Assembly (NCBI GenBank): GCA_037447655.1
Contig: JBBHKE010003518.1
Coordinates: forward strand, 1-56,513
DNA from: Zygnema cylindricum
Taxonomy: Eukaryota; Streptophyta; Zygnematophyceae; Zygnematales; Zygnemataceae
Direction: 5' to 3'
Length of the DNA stretch: 56,513 bases
Shown: piece after piece, positions 24,121-35,642 of the stretch
How the letters are laid out: each line of letters starts with the position of its first letter
How positions within the stretch are numbered: position 1 is the first letter of the stretch
Program-made: the position numbers and the translations under genes
The notes under the pieces: model-generated
Database searches by the model: none
What the model was told of the DNA's origin: nothing
Seen by the model: the letters and a program-made list of their open reading frames with translations, nothing else

Positions 24121-24695
24121 AGCCTTGCTTTCTCTTTCTGAAGCCTTAGGGTTACTGACAGCGTTTGCAGCTGAAACGGAGAGAAAGGGACTGCGAAACT
24201 CTGAAAATGACAATCTGGTACTCTCTCTGCAGCTGTTGCTGAAGTATATATAGGAGGGGAGGCAGGGCGAAAGGAAATAACGACAGCCGTACAGTTCTGA
24301 CCAGTACGCCACGAAGCGTTCCTATAGATCCGTTGCAGGCTTTCAGCTTGACCTCGTATTTAAAGTGGTATGGGTGTATTATGTGAATTTTTTGGGCTAT
24401 CGTGGCTAGCTAATGACCGCTTAAAATATTATTCTAGTGTGTTGGCTCATTGTATTAAGGTAAGTTAACGGCTAGATTTATGCCAGCCAAGAAATAAAAC
24501 GAGTGTGGCTGACTCTAATTACGGGTGTGAAAATGTCCGCACCGTACGTATTTACGCATGCAGCAGTGTTTTTCAGAGTGTACTTTTCCTGCGCGCTTTT
24601 TCCCGCGCATTTTTTTATGAAATTTCAAAAAGCACGCTATTTCGTTCAAAATTTTGAATTTGAAATTTGAATGTAGACGTCAAAAGTTCTGTCTC
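24121..24695. other. Upstream/intergenic region of H4 gene 1
   Basis: No gene recognised. The sequence becomes GTAC-rich and then AT-rich away from the H4 start. The right boundary is set by a TIR element at 24696. Confidence 0.35.
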
Positions 24696-25159
24696 ATAGC
24701 CTATACCCACCGGAGCATTTGATTTTCCGAAACTGATCGGAAAACGTACAAGTTTCGACGTCATCAAACATAGGCGCGAAAACAAACCTGCAGTATTGAA
24801 TGTTCGAAGGACGACGACGGTGGTTCAAAACCTGCAGTTGTTTCGCGCGAGTGCAATGAAATAGCCGTTCGATGTTGTTTTGGCTACGTCAGCTTTTCGG
24901 CGAAATACGCTACTTTAACCCGACTTCTACATCCGGCAATATTTTTTGTACGGTTTTTCATAGAAAGCCGTACATTATTCGACCGTCCGTCTGTTGCGGA
25001 AGTGATTTTTTTCCCGTGGGAATAGGCTATGAATGAAAGGATCGCTGTTCGACAAATAGAAAGAAAGTTTTGCACGTACAAAGGATTTTAAAAGTTTCAT
25101 ATTTTATCAGAAAACGGAAAATCATCGGAATGGGAAATGCTCCGGTGGGAATAGGCTAT
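24696..25159. mobile_element. TIR element of unknown family (464 bp)
   Basis: 25-bp terminal inverted repeats with one mismatch: ATAGCCTATACCCACCGG..CATTT at 24696-24720 and its complement at 25135-25159. A third partial copy of the end (GTGGGAATAGGCTAT) sits at 25016-25030. No target duplication or coding frame is evident. Confidence 0.6.
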
Positions 25160-25322
25160 CAATGTTGATACCGTAGCTCATAATTTCGGAAACGCTATTC
25201 ATGGTTCTTCCGTACATTACGGTTACTGGGAAAAAACATGTAACGTGCGTACAGAACGGTGGAACAACATATAGCAATTCCAATTGTTTTCTGCTCATTT
25301 TGTATTATGGATTTATGGTTGA

Positions 25323-25717
25323 TAGTGTTGTGTATCGGTTTCCAATTGCCGATAACCGATATGTAACTTTTTCTGACCTACCAACAATCGATATATTGGC
25401 TCTATATATTGGTAAAGGAACGGGCTGATAACTATCAGTCTATCACGATAGCTCCTTATTGTGGATTTGTGGTACAAAATGAATTGTGATTTTTTTTCCA
25501 AATGCCTCCGATATCCCCGATACTCATTTCGTACTCTATTTCCTTATAAAAATTCCATACTATTCGTACGAAACCCCCCCCCCCCCCCAACCGTTATGTA
25601 TTGGCGATGATTTTCGTTGGTTCAAGAGCGATATATTGGGACCCTTCACCGTTCGGTAACCGATAACATCAGTTATCGGGTTTGTCGCAATAAAATGTTA
25701 CCCGATACACAACACTA
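25323..25717. mobile_element. hAT-like MITE, family 1, copy B
   Basis: Ends TAGTGTTGTGTATCGG and CCGATACACAACACTA form perfect 16-bp inverted repeats. The flanking 8-mers ATGGTTGA (25315-25322) and GTGGTTGT (25718-25725) match at 6 of 8. A C15 run lies at 25574-25588. Non-coding, 395 bp. Confidence 0.8.
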
Positions 25718-25926
25718 GTGGTTGTTATAATGGATCCAATCTCTTAGAAGAGTAAAAGGGAAACGCATCATAAAAAATGTAAGATTCTATGTTTATTTCC
25801 ACTTGTAATAATTTGTCATCCATTCGTACCTTTCTCTCCCGTTCTTTCGATTGGACTTCGCGTACTTAAAACATATTTACGTTCTTGCTCAAATTTGAAT
25901 CATAAATTTTACGCAAACATACACTA

Positions 25927-26426
25927 CACCGCGAATCGTAATTAGAGTAAATTACTCTAATTCGGTCGCTCGAAATTTCGACTATATCACATCAAATAGA
26001 GTAAATGATTCTAATTTTTTCATTATGCTATTTAAGGTAAGGTTTAATTAGCGTTTTTAATTCTAATATATGTTTGTTTTAAATAGTGTGGAGTACGGAC
26101 GACGTCCGACCGTGCAAAATTGTACTTTTATAAGTAAAAAAGTACAAATAATGATTTAATACAGGCCATTATCATGTAACTGCGTTTTAACAAACCACGT
26201 AGTGCAAACGTCATAGTGACGATAAACTGTACGTTTTGTCAAATTCCGTACGATACCTTATTTACAGTAGAGGATATTAACTTGCCAAATTAGAGTACAC
26301 CGCATAAATTAGGGTAAACTCCCTTTTGAAACAGTTCTATCACATAAATTAGAGTAAATTACTCTAATTGTTTTTTTCTCTTTTTTTACTCTAATTTTTT
26401 CATTACTCTAATTACGATGCGCGGTG
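25927..26426. mobile_element. 500-bp TA-flanked MITE, copy 2
   Basis: Ends CACCGCGAATCGTAATTAG and CTAATTACGATGCGCGGTG, flanked by TA (25925-25926, 26427-26428). Same length as the copy at 20160-20659, and the two differ by scattered substitutions. Here the two ends are more nearly complementary, so this copy is closer to the ancestral sequence. Confidence 0.8.
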
Positions 26427-26449
26427 TATTTGTTAAGTTTGTTTGACTA

Positions 26450-26954
26450 CACCGCCAATCGCTATTAGAGTAAATAACGCTAATTCAGTGCCCTTCTATA
26501 AATTTTTTAAGCCTGAAATACAATCCATAATTCTATTTTTTCCGTTACGCCTTTTAGGGTTCTTTTTTTAATTAGCGTTAATAACGGAAGTACACTGCGA
26601 TGTTGATAGTGTGGTGTACGGACAGGGTTTTTCTGTACCAAAATGTACTTTTTTAAATAAAATGTACAAAAAGTCATTTAATGTAATTGCGCACGCATGT
26701 GAATGTGCACTGGAAAATGAGACGCAAACTCGAATATTCAGATTTTGGCGTACGAATTGTCAGATTTTGTCCGGGTACATATATTGATGTAGACATCGAT
26801 ACGGGGGGTATTTATTATTCGAAAAAACCCAAATTAGAGTTAGTGATTAATTAGTATATATGTTTTTTTTGAAAAAAAAAAAATCCTAATTAGCGTTAAT
26901 AATACTAATTTTTTTTCTACGCTATTTATTCCTTTACTCTAATAGTGATTGGCA
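26450..26954. mobile_element. TA-flanked MITE, right end degraded
   Basis: Starts CACCGCCAATCGCTATTAG after TA (26448-26449), only 21 bp from the previous MITE. It ends CTAATAGTGATTGGCA near 26954, missing the final GGTG. Internal TTAGCGTTAATAACG and TAATACTAATTTT echo the short MITE at 7674. Confidence 0.55.
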
Positions 26955-28000
26955 TATCAAATTATTATATTAGGATTTTTTTAATTAACCTAAGTTTTAA
27001 TTACTTCACAATGTCTACTTTTTAATTTTTTCTTCTTGTCTTCTCTCTCTTTCATTATATTTTGATGTACTCACATTCTCCAAGTTTTATATAAATATAT
27101 TGCAAGTGTCCCGCAAACATCATGTTGTCGCTTTTTGCTTTTTTTTTACTTTATGTGCGACAATTTTATTGCTTTACAATTTTATGTGAGACGTAGCGAC
27201 TGCATGTTTAAATATATTTCCTCTCTTTTTCGACTTGTAACTGCTTATGAAGCACACATCTCGAGAGACGGAAGTGTTTCTTATACGTGATAAAATCTTT
27301 GCCATTAGGTGTCATTTATGACTAATCGGCCTACTGAAAAACCAGTGGAAAAAATGCCTCCTGCTGGAAATTAAAAACATAACGTCATCATTACACACTG
27401 TCCTGTCTAAATTTACGGGAAGAATTGTTGAACGGAGCAATTCTAATCTTTATGTTCTATTTAAACATTCGATTTTCAAATATATAGTCCAAGCGTAGGA
27501 AAAACATCGGAAACACTAACATAAGTTCCACGTATTGTACACATTTTACATAGTTTGTACGTGGTCCCGCTTTACTTTATGCGTACTATATGGTTTATGT
27601 GTGGTAATATCGTACCATACACGTATTGTGTGTTTTTTTTAGTGCATTATGTGTATGGCACAAATATGTACCGTTTTTTAAGTGTTGGGAACCAAAAGAA
27701 CATCCACTTTATGTTTCAATGATTTGACCGTATGATGGCAATGCTACAATAATACGATATATCGATTCTTATAATGAACAAGGAATAATAGAAAAAAACT
27801 GAGTTGTAGCACGAAAGTGCAATGGAGACCGTCTGGGTACATGGGAACAACCAAAACGGAGAGCCAAACACGCCAATGAGTAAACAAATATGGAAATCAA
27901 CATGAAAGGAATTAACTAGCAATTAGATGTAAAGTAACAAAAGGATGTGGAAAATAACACCAAGAAAAAGACAAGGGTCGAAAAAGGAAGAATGCACCCC
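26955..28000. other. Intergenic, no recognised content
   Basis: Very AT-rich. A repeat-like stretch (27540-27680) carries alternating GTAC and inverted ACCATACACGTA/TATGTGTATGG. No gene seen. Confidence 0.4.
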
Positions 28001-28009
28001 AAAAAAAAC

Positions 28010-28440
28010 CTCCCTAACCTAGCCTCAACATAACTATCAAACCCCTAAAAGCAACCTCGCAAAATCCCTTAAGCGACAGAGCACACCGAGGTTGATCCAT
28101 AACAAAGTTAACGATCCATAACCGCAATAACATATAAAAGGAGATATAATTTTGCTCAGTGAAAAGCCACAGGTAAACTCTTACGATAAAAAGAAGTGAC
28201 GACGACAAGGCGGGCTCCAAGGGCGTCTACTATTGAATAAACGTTGACCATAAAGAAGGTGGAGGTCATACAAGGCAACACCCGAAGTACATCTAAGGAT
28301 ACCCAAGATCTTAACCGCTGATGAAACAATGCCATTTGTAGGATTACGACGCGGATCATGTTCCTTTAGAGGACTGTCACGCGTGATCACGCTGCCTAAC
28401 CTATGATTGTTTAGGTTTGTGAAATAGTGGGGATACAACT
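28010..28440 (-). pseudogene. Second copy of the retroelement C-terminal tail
   Basis: Minus-strand reading SVITRDSPLKEHDPRRN, then GIVSSAVKILG, aligns to KERDYAHQD and FIPMAVxIFG of the remnant at 17590-18225. The noncoding tails also match (CGATCCATAACC, AAAAAGAAGT). Only the last ~140 residues' worth remain, with stops. The zinc-finger and nuclease-like parts are absent. Confidence 0.4.
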
Positions 28441-28694
28441 AACAACGGAGACTTCCATTAATATAAATTTATCATTGCGTGACCAATAAGCAATCGTAAC
28501 CACAAATCAAACATGCGGAAAAGTATGCAAACGCTATATCCAATCATCATGTATTACTTGCGCATTGTTTTTTTTCGGGTATAATACTCATATAATGCAA
28601 GCTTACTATATATTCCATTTGCAACCGTTTTTTATCTATGTTTTTTTACTTGTTTGTCATCTAGTTGTGGTTAACGGTGTGTGTATGAGGTTAC

Positions 28695-29156
28695 TAATGT
28701 TGTGTATCTGCCAGAAACCTACCGCTATAAAACCGATACCGATAGTTATCGGTTATTGAATATTGAGAGGTCCCGACATATCGCTCCCAGACGAACAAAT
28801 TCCTTATCGGCGATAAATGGAAAAAAATGAAGTACGCTATATAATATTACTTTATAATATATTGTATTATATTCTTGACTGTATATAGCGTGACATGCCA
28901 TCTGTGACAATCTATTCCGTACTCTGTATAACAAGAGTTTAGTACAGACAACTATCTGTATAACAATACGGAATAAACCGTACAATTATCGCCGCTGGTT
29001 ATCGGTACCGGTGTTATCGCGATGAAAAACCGATATTATCTGTTTTCTATCTCGATAACACCGGTGCCGATATATGGTGCCAGTATATCGATTATCGGCA
29101 AGCCAAAAAAAGGGACATATTGGTTATCGGCAAAACCCTATCGATACACAACACTA
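28695..29156. mobile_element. hAT-like MITE, family 1, copy C
   Basis: Starts TAATGTTGTGTATC and ends GATACACAACACTA. The flanking 8-mers GAGGTTAC (28687-28694) and GAATTTAC (29157-29164) match at 6 of 8. The subterminal regions carry repeated GATAACACCGGTGCCGATA motifs in both orientations. 462 bp. Confidence 0.8.
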
Positions 29157-29164
29157 GAATTTAC

Positions 29165-30677
29165 TGTTATATTTTATTTTACACCGATTCACATTACCAA
29201 GTTGGGCGTGGAATAAACTAATTCGTTCCCCTGACTGGTACTAAATACGGAGTAAGACGGGCTGCGCTTGAAATTCGGAAATTCAAACTTAAAGTTCTTC
29301 AATTTACTTTTTTTTCGAATTGTGTTTAACTACCTTCCTTATTTTGTTACGGGTTAGAATAAGAATTTCTGACGGAAGAACCCATTTGCCAAAACGAAGC
29401 TCTTCACCTCTTCACAATAATGATTTTTTTATTACTACTTATAATTGACTTGATCATGTACGGTAGAAACGGGGTTCTTCCTGTCTTTATTTACACAGTA
29501 CGAGTGATATACGAAGATAAACTTTTTTGAGGTCCACCAAAATTTTGGTCACTCTAACGTTATTTGTTAACCACTGTTTAACGGAGTCAACCAAGTGTTC
29601 ATATGTCTGATGTTGACAAGGCGTTATCATTATCGTGTGACTAATAATTGATTCATACTGAATTAAAACAGAAACAGCAACAGAAACAGAAACAGAAACA
29701 GAAACAGAAACGGATATGGAAGCGGAAACGGAAACAGAAACAGTAACAGTAACAAAAACGGAAACGGAAACGGAAACGGAAACAAGAAGGGAAACGGAAA
29801 TGGAAAAGGAAACAGAAACAGAAACACAGGATGTCGGTGAATATTTTGGAAAAGTATGATTCCAAACTGTGGCTTTTATCAGTATTAGAAATTCACACAC
29901 AAAAATTGGTTACTTCCAATTTTGGCAGATTGTGACCTTTGCCATACGAACTAGAACTAGAAATACACAAGAAACGGAATGCAAAAAACTATTAAGAATT
30001 GCAGGACTAACCAGAAAAGTCACACTTATATAGTAGCGTGATTGCCGGTGTCACTGCGCATTAATGGCTGTAACGCACATAAAACAAAACTGCACGAAAC
30101 ACGCACGAAACGCGCACGTACCAAGCACAAAACAACGCATAAAACAAACGCACACAAGCACACACAAGGGAAGCTATAAGATTCGTACAGTTTTTGGTAC
30201 GATTACTCTGATTCCTGGCAGTGACGCCTGTCTTCGCCTATCATATAATCTCCATATTAAGCACAGACAGTACGAGACGAGACCAAACTACAGTAGTGTC
30301 ACTCTTATCATCATTGTATACTCATTCTTAGACGAGAGTCGACTACTGCCAATTCTTTCAATATTACAATTTCGCGCTTTTCGTAATTCAATCTTGTATT
30401 ATCAGAAATGAAACGTACAAGATTCTTAAAAGATTAGGGATTAACCAAAATTACGACACCCACTCACACGTTTAGACCGGAGAAAACTGCTTCTATTCTT
30501 ACCAACATTGGATATTCATTTATAGATGAGAAGTAGGGACTACCAGTCTTGGCAGTATTAGCATCTACGATCCGTAGTACCAATAGAAATAGAAAAAATA
30601 GACTCTTGAACGAACAGCGAGAGTAACTAAAATTGTCACACTTAAAAGCACTATTTAAGTACGACTTCATTTAGAAC
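29165..30677. repeat. Intergenic with GAAACA microsatellite
   Basis: 29667-29826 is an imperfect (GAAACA)n hexanucleotide tract; its minus-strand Ser-Val frame is an artefact. The remainder holds weak internal duplications (30325-30380 versus 30508-30555) but no recognised gene. Confidence 0.6.
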
Positions 30678-30946
30678 ATTAACACAAATAAACGTTAACA
30701 CTAATAAACATTAACACTAACAAACATTGACGCTAATAAACAACAACGCCAATAAACAGCAACACTAATAAACATCGACACTAATAAACATCAACATTAA
30801 ACATTAACACTAATCGACATTAACACTAATCAATATTAACAGTGATCAATATTAACACTAATATACATCAACACTAATAAACACCGACACTAATAAACAT
30901 TAACGCCAATAATCATCAACACTAATAAACACCGACACTAACAATG
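30678..30946. repeat. 16-bp minisatellite, 17 units
   Basis: Unit ATTAACACTAATAAAC, 17 units in 269 bp, with one 13-bp unit and substitutions concentrated at the first and last positions. The unit matches the subterminal TAACACTAATAA of the TA-flanked MITEs. Confidence 0.85.
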
Positions 30947-32020
30947 ATATACCGTATTATTGTAAGTGTGCCTCGAGATATTTGGCAAGGGAAGTAGGCT
31001 TGAATTGATATCATCTAAAGGTTAAATGCAAAGAGAACAAAGAAAAAAGCAAAAAAAAAAAAAAGCAACAGAAACGAAGTTGGGAACAAAAAAAAAAAGG
31101 AAGAAAGAACCCAAAAATTGAACAGAAAAGAATGCAGAGGAGGAGGGCGGGGGGAGAGAAGGGAGAGAGAAAAAAAGACAGGAATGGTGAAAAAGAAAGG
31201 AATGAAAGAGGGGAAAGAAGCATATTAATGGTAGAAATCGGGACAAAAAAGCCGAATTAGTTTTGTAGTTTTAAGGGTTTCCATTAAAAGATTTTAAGAC
31301 CGATTGTCAAAACTTCCGATGAAGCATAAAAAACATTTACAAACCATGACAAGAGAAGCAATCAACAGAACAATATCCATCCCTCTCCCTCTCCCTCTGC
31401 CTCTCCCTCTCGCTCTGCCTCTCCCTCTCCCTCTGCCTCTCCCTCTGCCTCTCCCTCTGCCTAACTCTCCCTCTGCCACTCCGTCTCCCTCTCCCTCTCC
31501 CTCTCCCCCCTCTCCTCTCCTCTCCTCCCCCGCACGCCTTTTTTTTTTTTTTTTTTTGGTTTTGTTATTATTAAAACTCAATAACACATGATCTTATAAT
31601 CATCAAAAAATTGTTTTTGTGTTTTTTGTTTTGTTATTATTAAGACCCAATAATAATACATGATCTTCACTATTAACGAACATCAAAAGTTTGTTCACAT
31701 TTACATGTACATTTTGTTAACCCAAATGTCAAACCTAAGAAAAGGAACAAAAAAAGAAGAAAGAAAGCTTACAACATACATCATTTACAAACCTTTAAAG
31801 GACTGAAAAGCCATAATGATGCCTTTTATATTCTCACATCAAAATGATAATTAAAATCTACAAGGTCACTCACATCCGATTTGTAGGGATAATGATCTCC
31901 TCCCCTAAAAATTATGTTTGATCCACACTATTTTTTGTACAACGAGCTTACCTAAAAGAAGCAAATCTTATTTTAATGGTCGACCTTAGACATATTTTTT
32001 TAACATTCTTATTCTTTAAC
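30947..32020. other. Intergenic with purine and CCCTCT tracts
   Basis: 31020-31240 is purine-rich. 31380-31540 is a CCCTCT/GCCTCT hexamer tract followed by a T run (31541-31558). The long frames on both strands here are low-complexity artefacts. 31600-32020 shows nothing recognisable. Confidence 0.55.
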
Positions 32021-32024
32021 ATTT

Positions 32025-33509
32025 TTAGAGCCCTGGGCATATGAAAGATACCTTAGGATACAATATTTTCAACGCTTTGACTATTTCAAAGAAACTCGAT
32101 AGAATTTTTTGGTCCGTTGGTGATTCCAAAATAGTTGAACGTGTTAATTTCGCAAAAGTAAAAGCCATTTTTTTCAAAGAAGGACAAATTGAAAGCCAGA
32201 GGTTCAAAACCGGAAACAAACGATCGTCTATCTCCTCAACTTCTTTTCCAAAACCATCAATTCTTGTGGAAACAAGTTTAATATCTTCCACGTCGAGCTC
32301 AAAAAGAGAAGGCAATTCAAAGAGTCCTTCAAAATCGTTCCGTTTTCCATTAAATCGAACCAGTGGTTCTATGGTGGTAACAACTAAACTCAGGAGACTG
32401 TCACTACTGCTCAAAAGGAGAGTCTCAATAACAAATACATTTGTTGACGTGTCGAATTTCAAATGGGTAATTTCGCATTTATTTTCTTTCGGCATTTCGA
32501 CTTTTGTTTGTATGTCACCGGAAAGACTCGAACCTCCACAGTCGAAATATTTTAAAAAAACTGTCGATTCAATGTCAAGTTTCATCGACGGCAAAATACA
32601 AACTCGAAGTGAATTCAATTTTGGACAAATGATGGAAAGAAAAGGAGCCACAATCCCTATTTCAAGAGATTCCAAATTAGCGTGTTGTATAGTACAACTT
32701 TCTTGAGACGCGTGAAAAAACCTCGAAACCACAATTTCCAAAATTTTCAAGTTCGGGAAAAGGTCCAAAAATCTTTTGAGAATCTGAGGGTCACTCTCTT
32801 TTGCCAAAAACATTCCAAGTTTTGTGATTTTTGGCAAAGGATCAATTTTTTTGAGTTCTGTCAACCATTCATATTCGAAAGAAAGAGTGACATTTAAATG
32901 TTCCAGAACTTCAAATTTTCTTAAAGGTTCCAAATGGGCTAAATCCAGGCCATCAAAATGGAGAGAAGTTAGGGTTTTGCCAATGATTTTGGACCAATCA
33001 AATAAAGTATTTGAAGGAATATTACTATCGAATTTCAAATAAGAAATACAAGGAGTCAGATGAATGAGTTTAGAAACGTGAAGATTAAAATCCTTTTCCG
33101 ACAAATAAAAGTTTGAGAGCTTTTCAAGAGTGTTAATATCAATACAGTGAGAGAGAGAGGATTTTATGGCTGCACGGAAGGTTTTGCAGACAGTGGAGAG
33201 AGATAGGAGGTGGTAAGAAGAGCCACGGATGGGTAGGGAGAGGGATAAGATAGTCGTTAGGAGAGGGAGAGGGAGGAGAATAATAGGGGCATCAATGGTT
33301 TCTGATGGCACAAGGGACGCAGAATGGAAAGAGAGAGGTAACATGACAGAACCGGAAGGAGGGGAGGGAGGAGGGAAGAGAGGGAGGGAGGAAGGGAGGG
33401 GCGGGAGGGAGGGAGGGGAGGGAGGGAGAAAGGGAGAGCGGGAAGGGAAGGAAGCTGGGAAAAGGTAGCAGAAATAAAGATGATGGGGAAGGGCAAAAGA
33501 AAGAGTCAT
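32025..33509 (-). CDS. F-box / LRR-like protein
   Basis: Single-exon frame of 494 codons. Residues about 77-118 (LLPLPLLTTILSLSL, then LLSLSTVCKTFRAAI) fit an F-box, the Skp1-binding module of SCF ubiquitin ligases. The rest has loosely repeating leucine-rich units (KTLTSLHFDGLDL, LFPNLKILEI, NLESLEIGI, KLNSLRVCIL), expected to bind a substrate. It ends SFICPGL. Residues 15-53 are Pro/Ser/Leu-rich and encoded by a CCCTCC microsatellite (about 33350-33467), so translation may really start at Met56 (33344). The composition is unlike the surrounding repeats and GTAC is rare in it. No substrate can be inferred. A 221-codon antisense frame inside it is a shadow. Confidence 0.75.
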   Translation of the reverse strand: MTLSFALPHHLYFCYLFPASFPSRSPFLPPSPPSLPPLPSSLPLFPPPSPPSGSVMLPLSFHSASLVPSETIDAPIILLPLPLLTTILSLSLPIRGSSYHLLSLSTVCKTFRAAIKSSLSHCIDINTLEKLSNFYLSEKDFNLHVSKLIHLTPCISYLKFDSNIPSNTLFDWSKIIGKTLTSLHFDGLDLAHLEPLRKFEVLEHLNVTLSFEYEWLTELKKIDPLPKITKLGMFLAKESDPQILKRFLDLFPNLKILEIVVSRFFHASQESCTIQHANLESLEIGIVAPFLSIICPKLNSLRVCILPSMKLDIESTVFLKYFDCGGSSLSGDIQTKVEMPKENKCEITHLKFDTSTNVFVIETLLLSSSDSLLSLVVTTIEPLVRFNGKRNDFEGLFELPSLFELDVEDIKLVSTRIDGFGKEVEEIDDRLFPVLNLWLSICPSLKKMAFTFAKLTRSTILESPTDQKILSSFFEIVKALKILYPKVSFICPGL

Positions 33510-33875
33510 AAAGTATCCTTATGTTAGGGCACAGCGTGAACTAAAGCTCCATCCTAGAACAAAGAAATTATGAGCTTGGGCGTATTAGTAATATCAGCTC
33601 TATTTCAGTTTATATTGACGTGGCTGAATTTGAACCGCTTACAGAATTAATATTCCGGTGATGATATTGCTAGCGGAATTGGCAGAGGTTGTCAACCGAT
33701 TCTGGTAACAAACCAATATTAACATCAAAATCGGCACGCTATGTCGATTTATTTTACCAAATCGATTCCTTGCACTAAAACGTTTGATAACGATTCTATC
33801 TTGCAGCATGTGAAACAATACACTTGCCAATATAAAAAAAGAAGGTTAAGAACTCAACAAAAAATCTTCTGACCA
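33510..33875. other. Intergenic upstream of the F-box gene
   Basis: No distinct promoter elements recognised; nothing else seen. Confidence 0.3.
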
Positions 33876-33879
33876 TTTC

Positions 33880-34790
33880 AAATATCAAAACCTTATTGCC
33901 AGATTTGAACAGTGTAAAAAAAAATCTAGAAGAAATTTAGAAACCTAAATTGGATACGGGTTAATCTCCAATACAGTTCATTTATTATCATACTGTCCTT
34001 GGAGCATTTTCAATTGTCACACGTCTATTGGGTTGTAACTCCAGGAACCAACATAAAAAAAATAGGTGATAAAAAAGCAAGCAGACTATTTCAGAAAGAG
34101 AACAAGGCAGCTAAATAACTTCGGCGAATTTAGGTGAAATACCAAAACACTCACGCGAGCTTTTTCAAATGGCACACATCTGTTGAGTTGCATCTGCAGG
34201 ACAGGTCAACAGAACACAACTCCTGTGAGGTGACTCCGGGACATAATCAAATTTCAGCTTGCCGGTGGATGGTTTCAAGGTTTTTTAGGGTTCATTCCAA
34301 TTTAGGGACCCAAGAGGACCATTTCAGAATGAGAACTTAATAACTTGTGCAAATTTATGTTTAAAAATAAGACACTCCACAATACAGTGGAATTCTTGGA
34401 GCATTTTAAAACGGCACACACCCATTGAGTTGCATCCGCAGGAACCAATATAAAAAAATTAGGTGAATAGCACTACAAAAAGTCAGGCCCTATTAATAAG
34501 GTAGCAAATAACTTCTGCAAATTTCAGTGAAAAGGTAAAGCACGCTGCAATACATTTTAATAACCTATGAATTCTTGGAGCATTTCAAATAGCACACGTC
34601 CGTTGAGTTGCATCTTCAGGAACCAACATAAAAAAAAGTAGGTTAAAATAATAACAAAACTCTTCAGACAATTTCAAGTATCGAAATTTTATTGTCAGAT
34701 TTGAACAGAGTGAAAAGAACTCCTAAAACAATTTAAGAAACCTATCTTGGATACAGGTAAATCTCCTGCACTTTTTCTGCAAAAACGCTG
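33880..34790. repeat. Imperfect tandem repeats 3' of H2B
   Basis: A block containing TTGGAGCATTTC, CACACGTC, GTTGAGTTGCATCTGCAGG and AACCAACATAAAAAAA recurs at about 34020, 34180, 34425 and 34605. The segment TATTGCCAGATTTGAACAG..TTGGATAC occurs at 33890-33960 and again at 34690-34756, bracketing the set. Confidence 0.65.
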
Positions 34791-34932
34791 ATTGAACAAT
34801 TTACATGGCGAGCAAGGGCTTGACTATCTGCACATCTAAAGTGTTCTAAATTACTAATACAAATGAATCCTACAATCAACAACTGTTGCTTGTCAAATAA
34901 AGGAACCAGCTCCTAGCTACTAGTTTCAAAGC

Positions 34933-35642
34933 CTAGTTGCTGGTAAATTTGGTGACTGCTTTTGTTCCTTCTGACACTGCATGCTTCGCAAGTTCTCCAG
35001 GAAGAGTGAGACGGACAGCAGTTTGAATCTCTCGTGATGTGATAGTAGGCTTCTTGTTATACCGCGCCAAACGAGACGACTCAGAAGCAAGCTTCTCAAA
35101 AATATCATTGATGAAGGAATTCATGATAGACATTGCCTTAGAAGAAATACCCGTGTCAGGATGTACCTGCAGCCAGTAAAATGGAACAATTAGGAGAAAA
35201 AAGAAATAAAAAGTACTCTGCAAGTACAAACAAAACTGTTGCCGAAAACCTGGATAAATTTCACAGAATATAATTTGAATAAACAAGTATGAATGAAAAA
35301 GATGAAGGAACTCCGAACGTACAGTGCGACAAGAAAGGAGCTATTTCCTTCAAACTATACGGCAAACTTTGCCTATTAGTTCAAATGAAACGGACAAAAT
35401 AAACAACTTACATAGCCCTGACACAAGGTATATTGCAGAAAGAAATTCACCTGTTTAAGAACCTTATAAATGTAAATTTTATAGCTTTCGGTAGTTTTCC
35501 TGGCTCCCTTCTTCTTCTTCTTCGCCACTCCTTCCTTCACTGGCTTCTTCTCTGCCGAGGGAGGTGCCGCAGGCTTCTTTCCGGCCACCTTCTTCTCAGC
35601 TTTGCTCTTTGAAGCCTTCTGCTCATCAGTTTTAGGAGCCAT
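34933..35642 (-). CDS. Histone H2B, two exons
   Basis: Core histone that pairs with H2A. Exon 1 is 35642-35451 (64 codons) and exon 2 is 35166-34933 (77 codons plus TAG), with a 284-bp phase-0 GT-AG intron after KVLKQ; total 141 residues. The N-terminal tail is Lys/Ala/Pro-rich (MAPKTDEQ.., KKKKKGARK). The fold region reads [68 protein letters not shown] and ends [11 protein letters not shown]. Length and core match plant/algal H2B. It is divergently oriented to H4 gene 2, whose start lies 1.23 kb away, so shared regulation is likely. Its 3' flank is a repeat array. Confidence 0.95.

Noticed and set aside
29487-29900. Ser-Val-rich frames on the minus strand
   Set aside because: Produced by the (GAAACA)n microsatellite; low complexity only.
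31294-31591. Long Gly-Arg and Pro-Leu frames on opposite strands
   Set aside because: Artefacts of the CCCTCT tract and T run.
32041-32706. 221-codon plus-strand frame
   Set aside because: Entirely antisense to the F-box/LRR-like gene, whose minus frame has domain structure; the plus frame has none.
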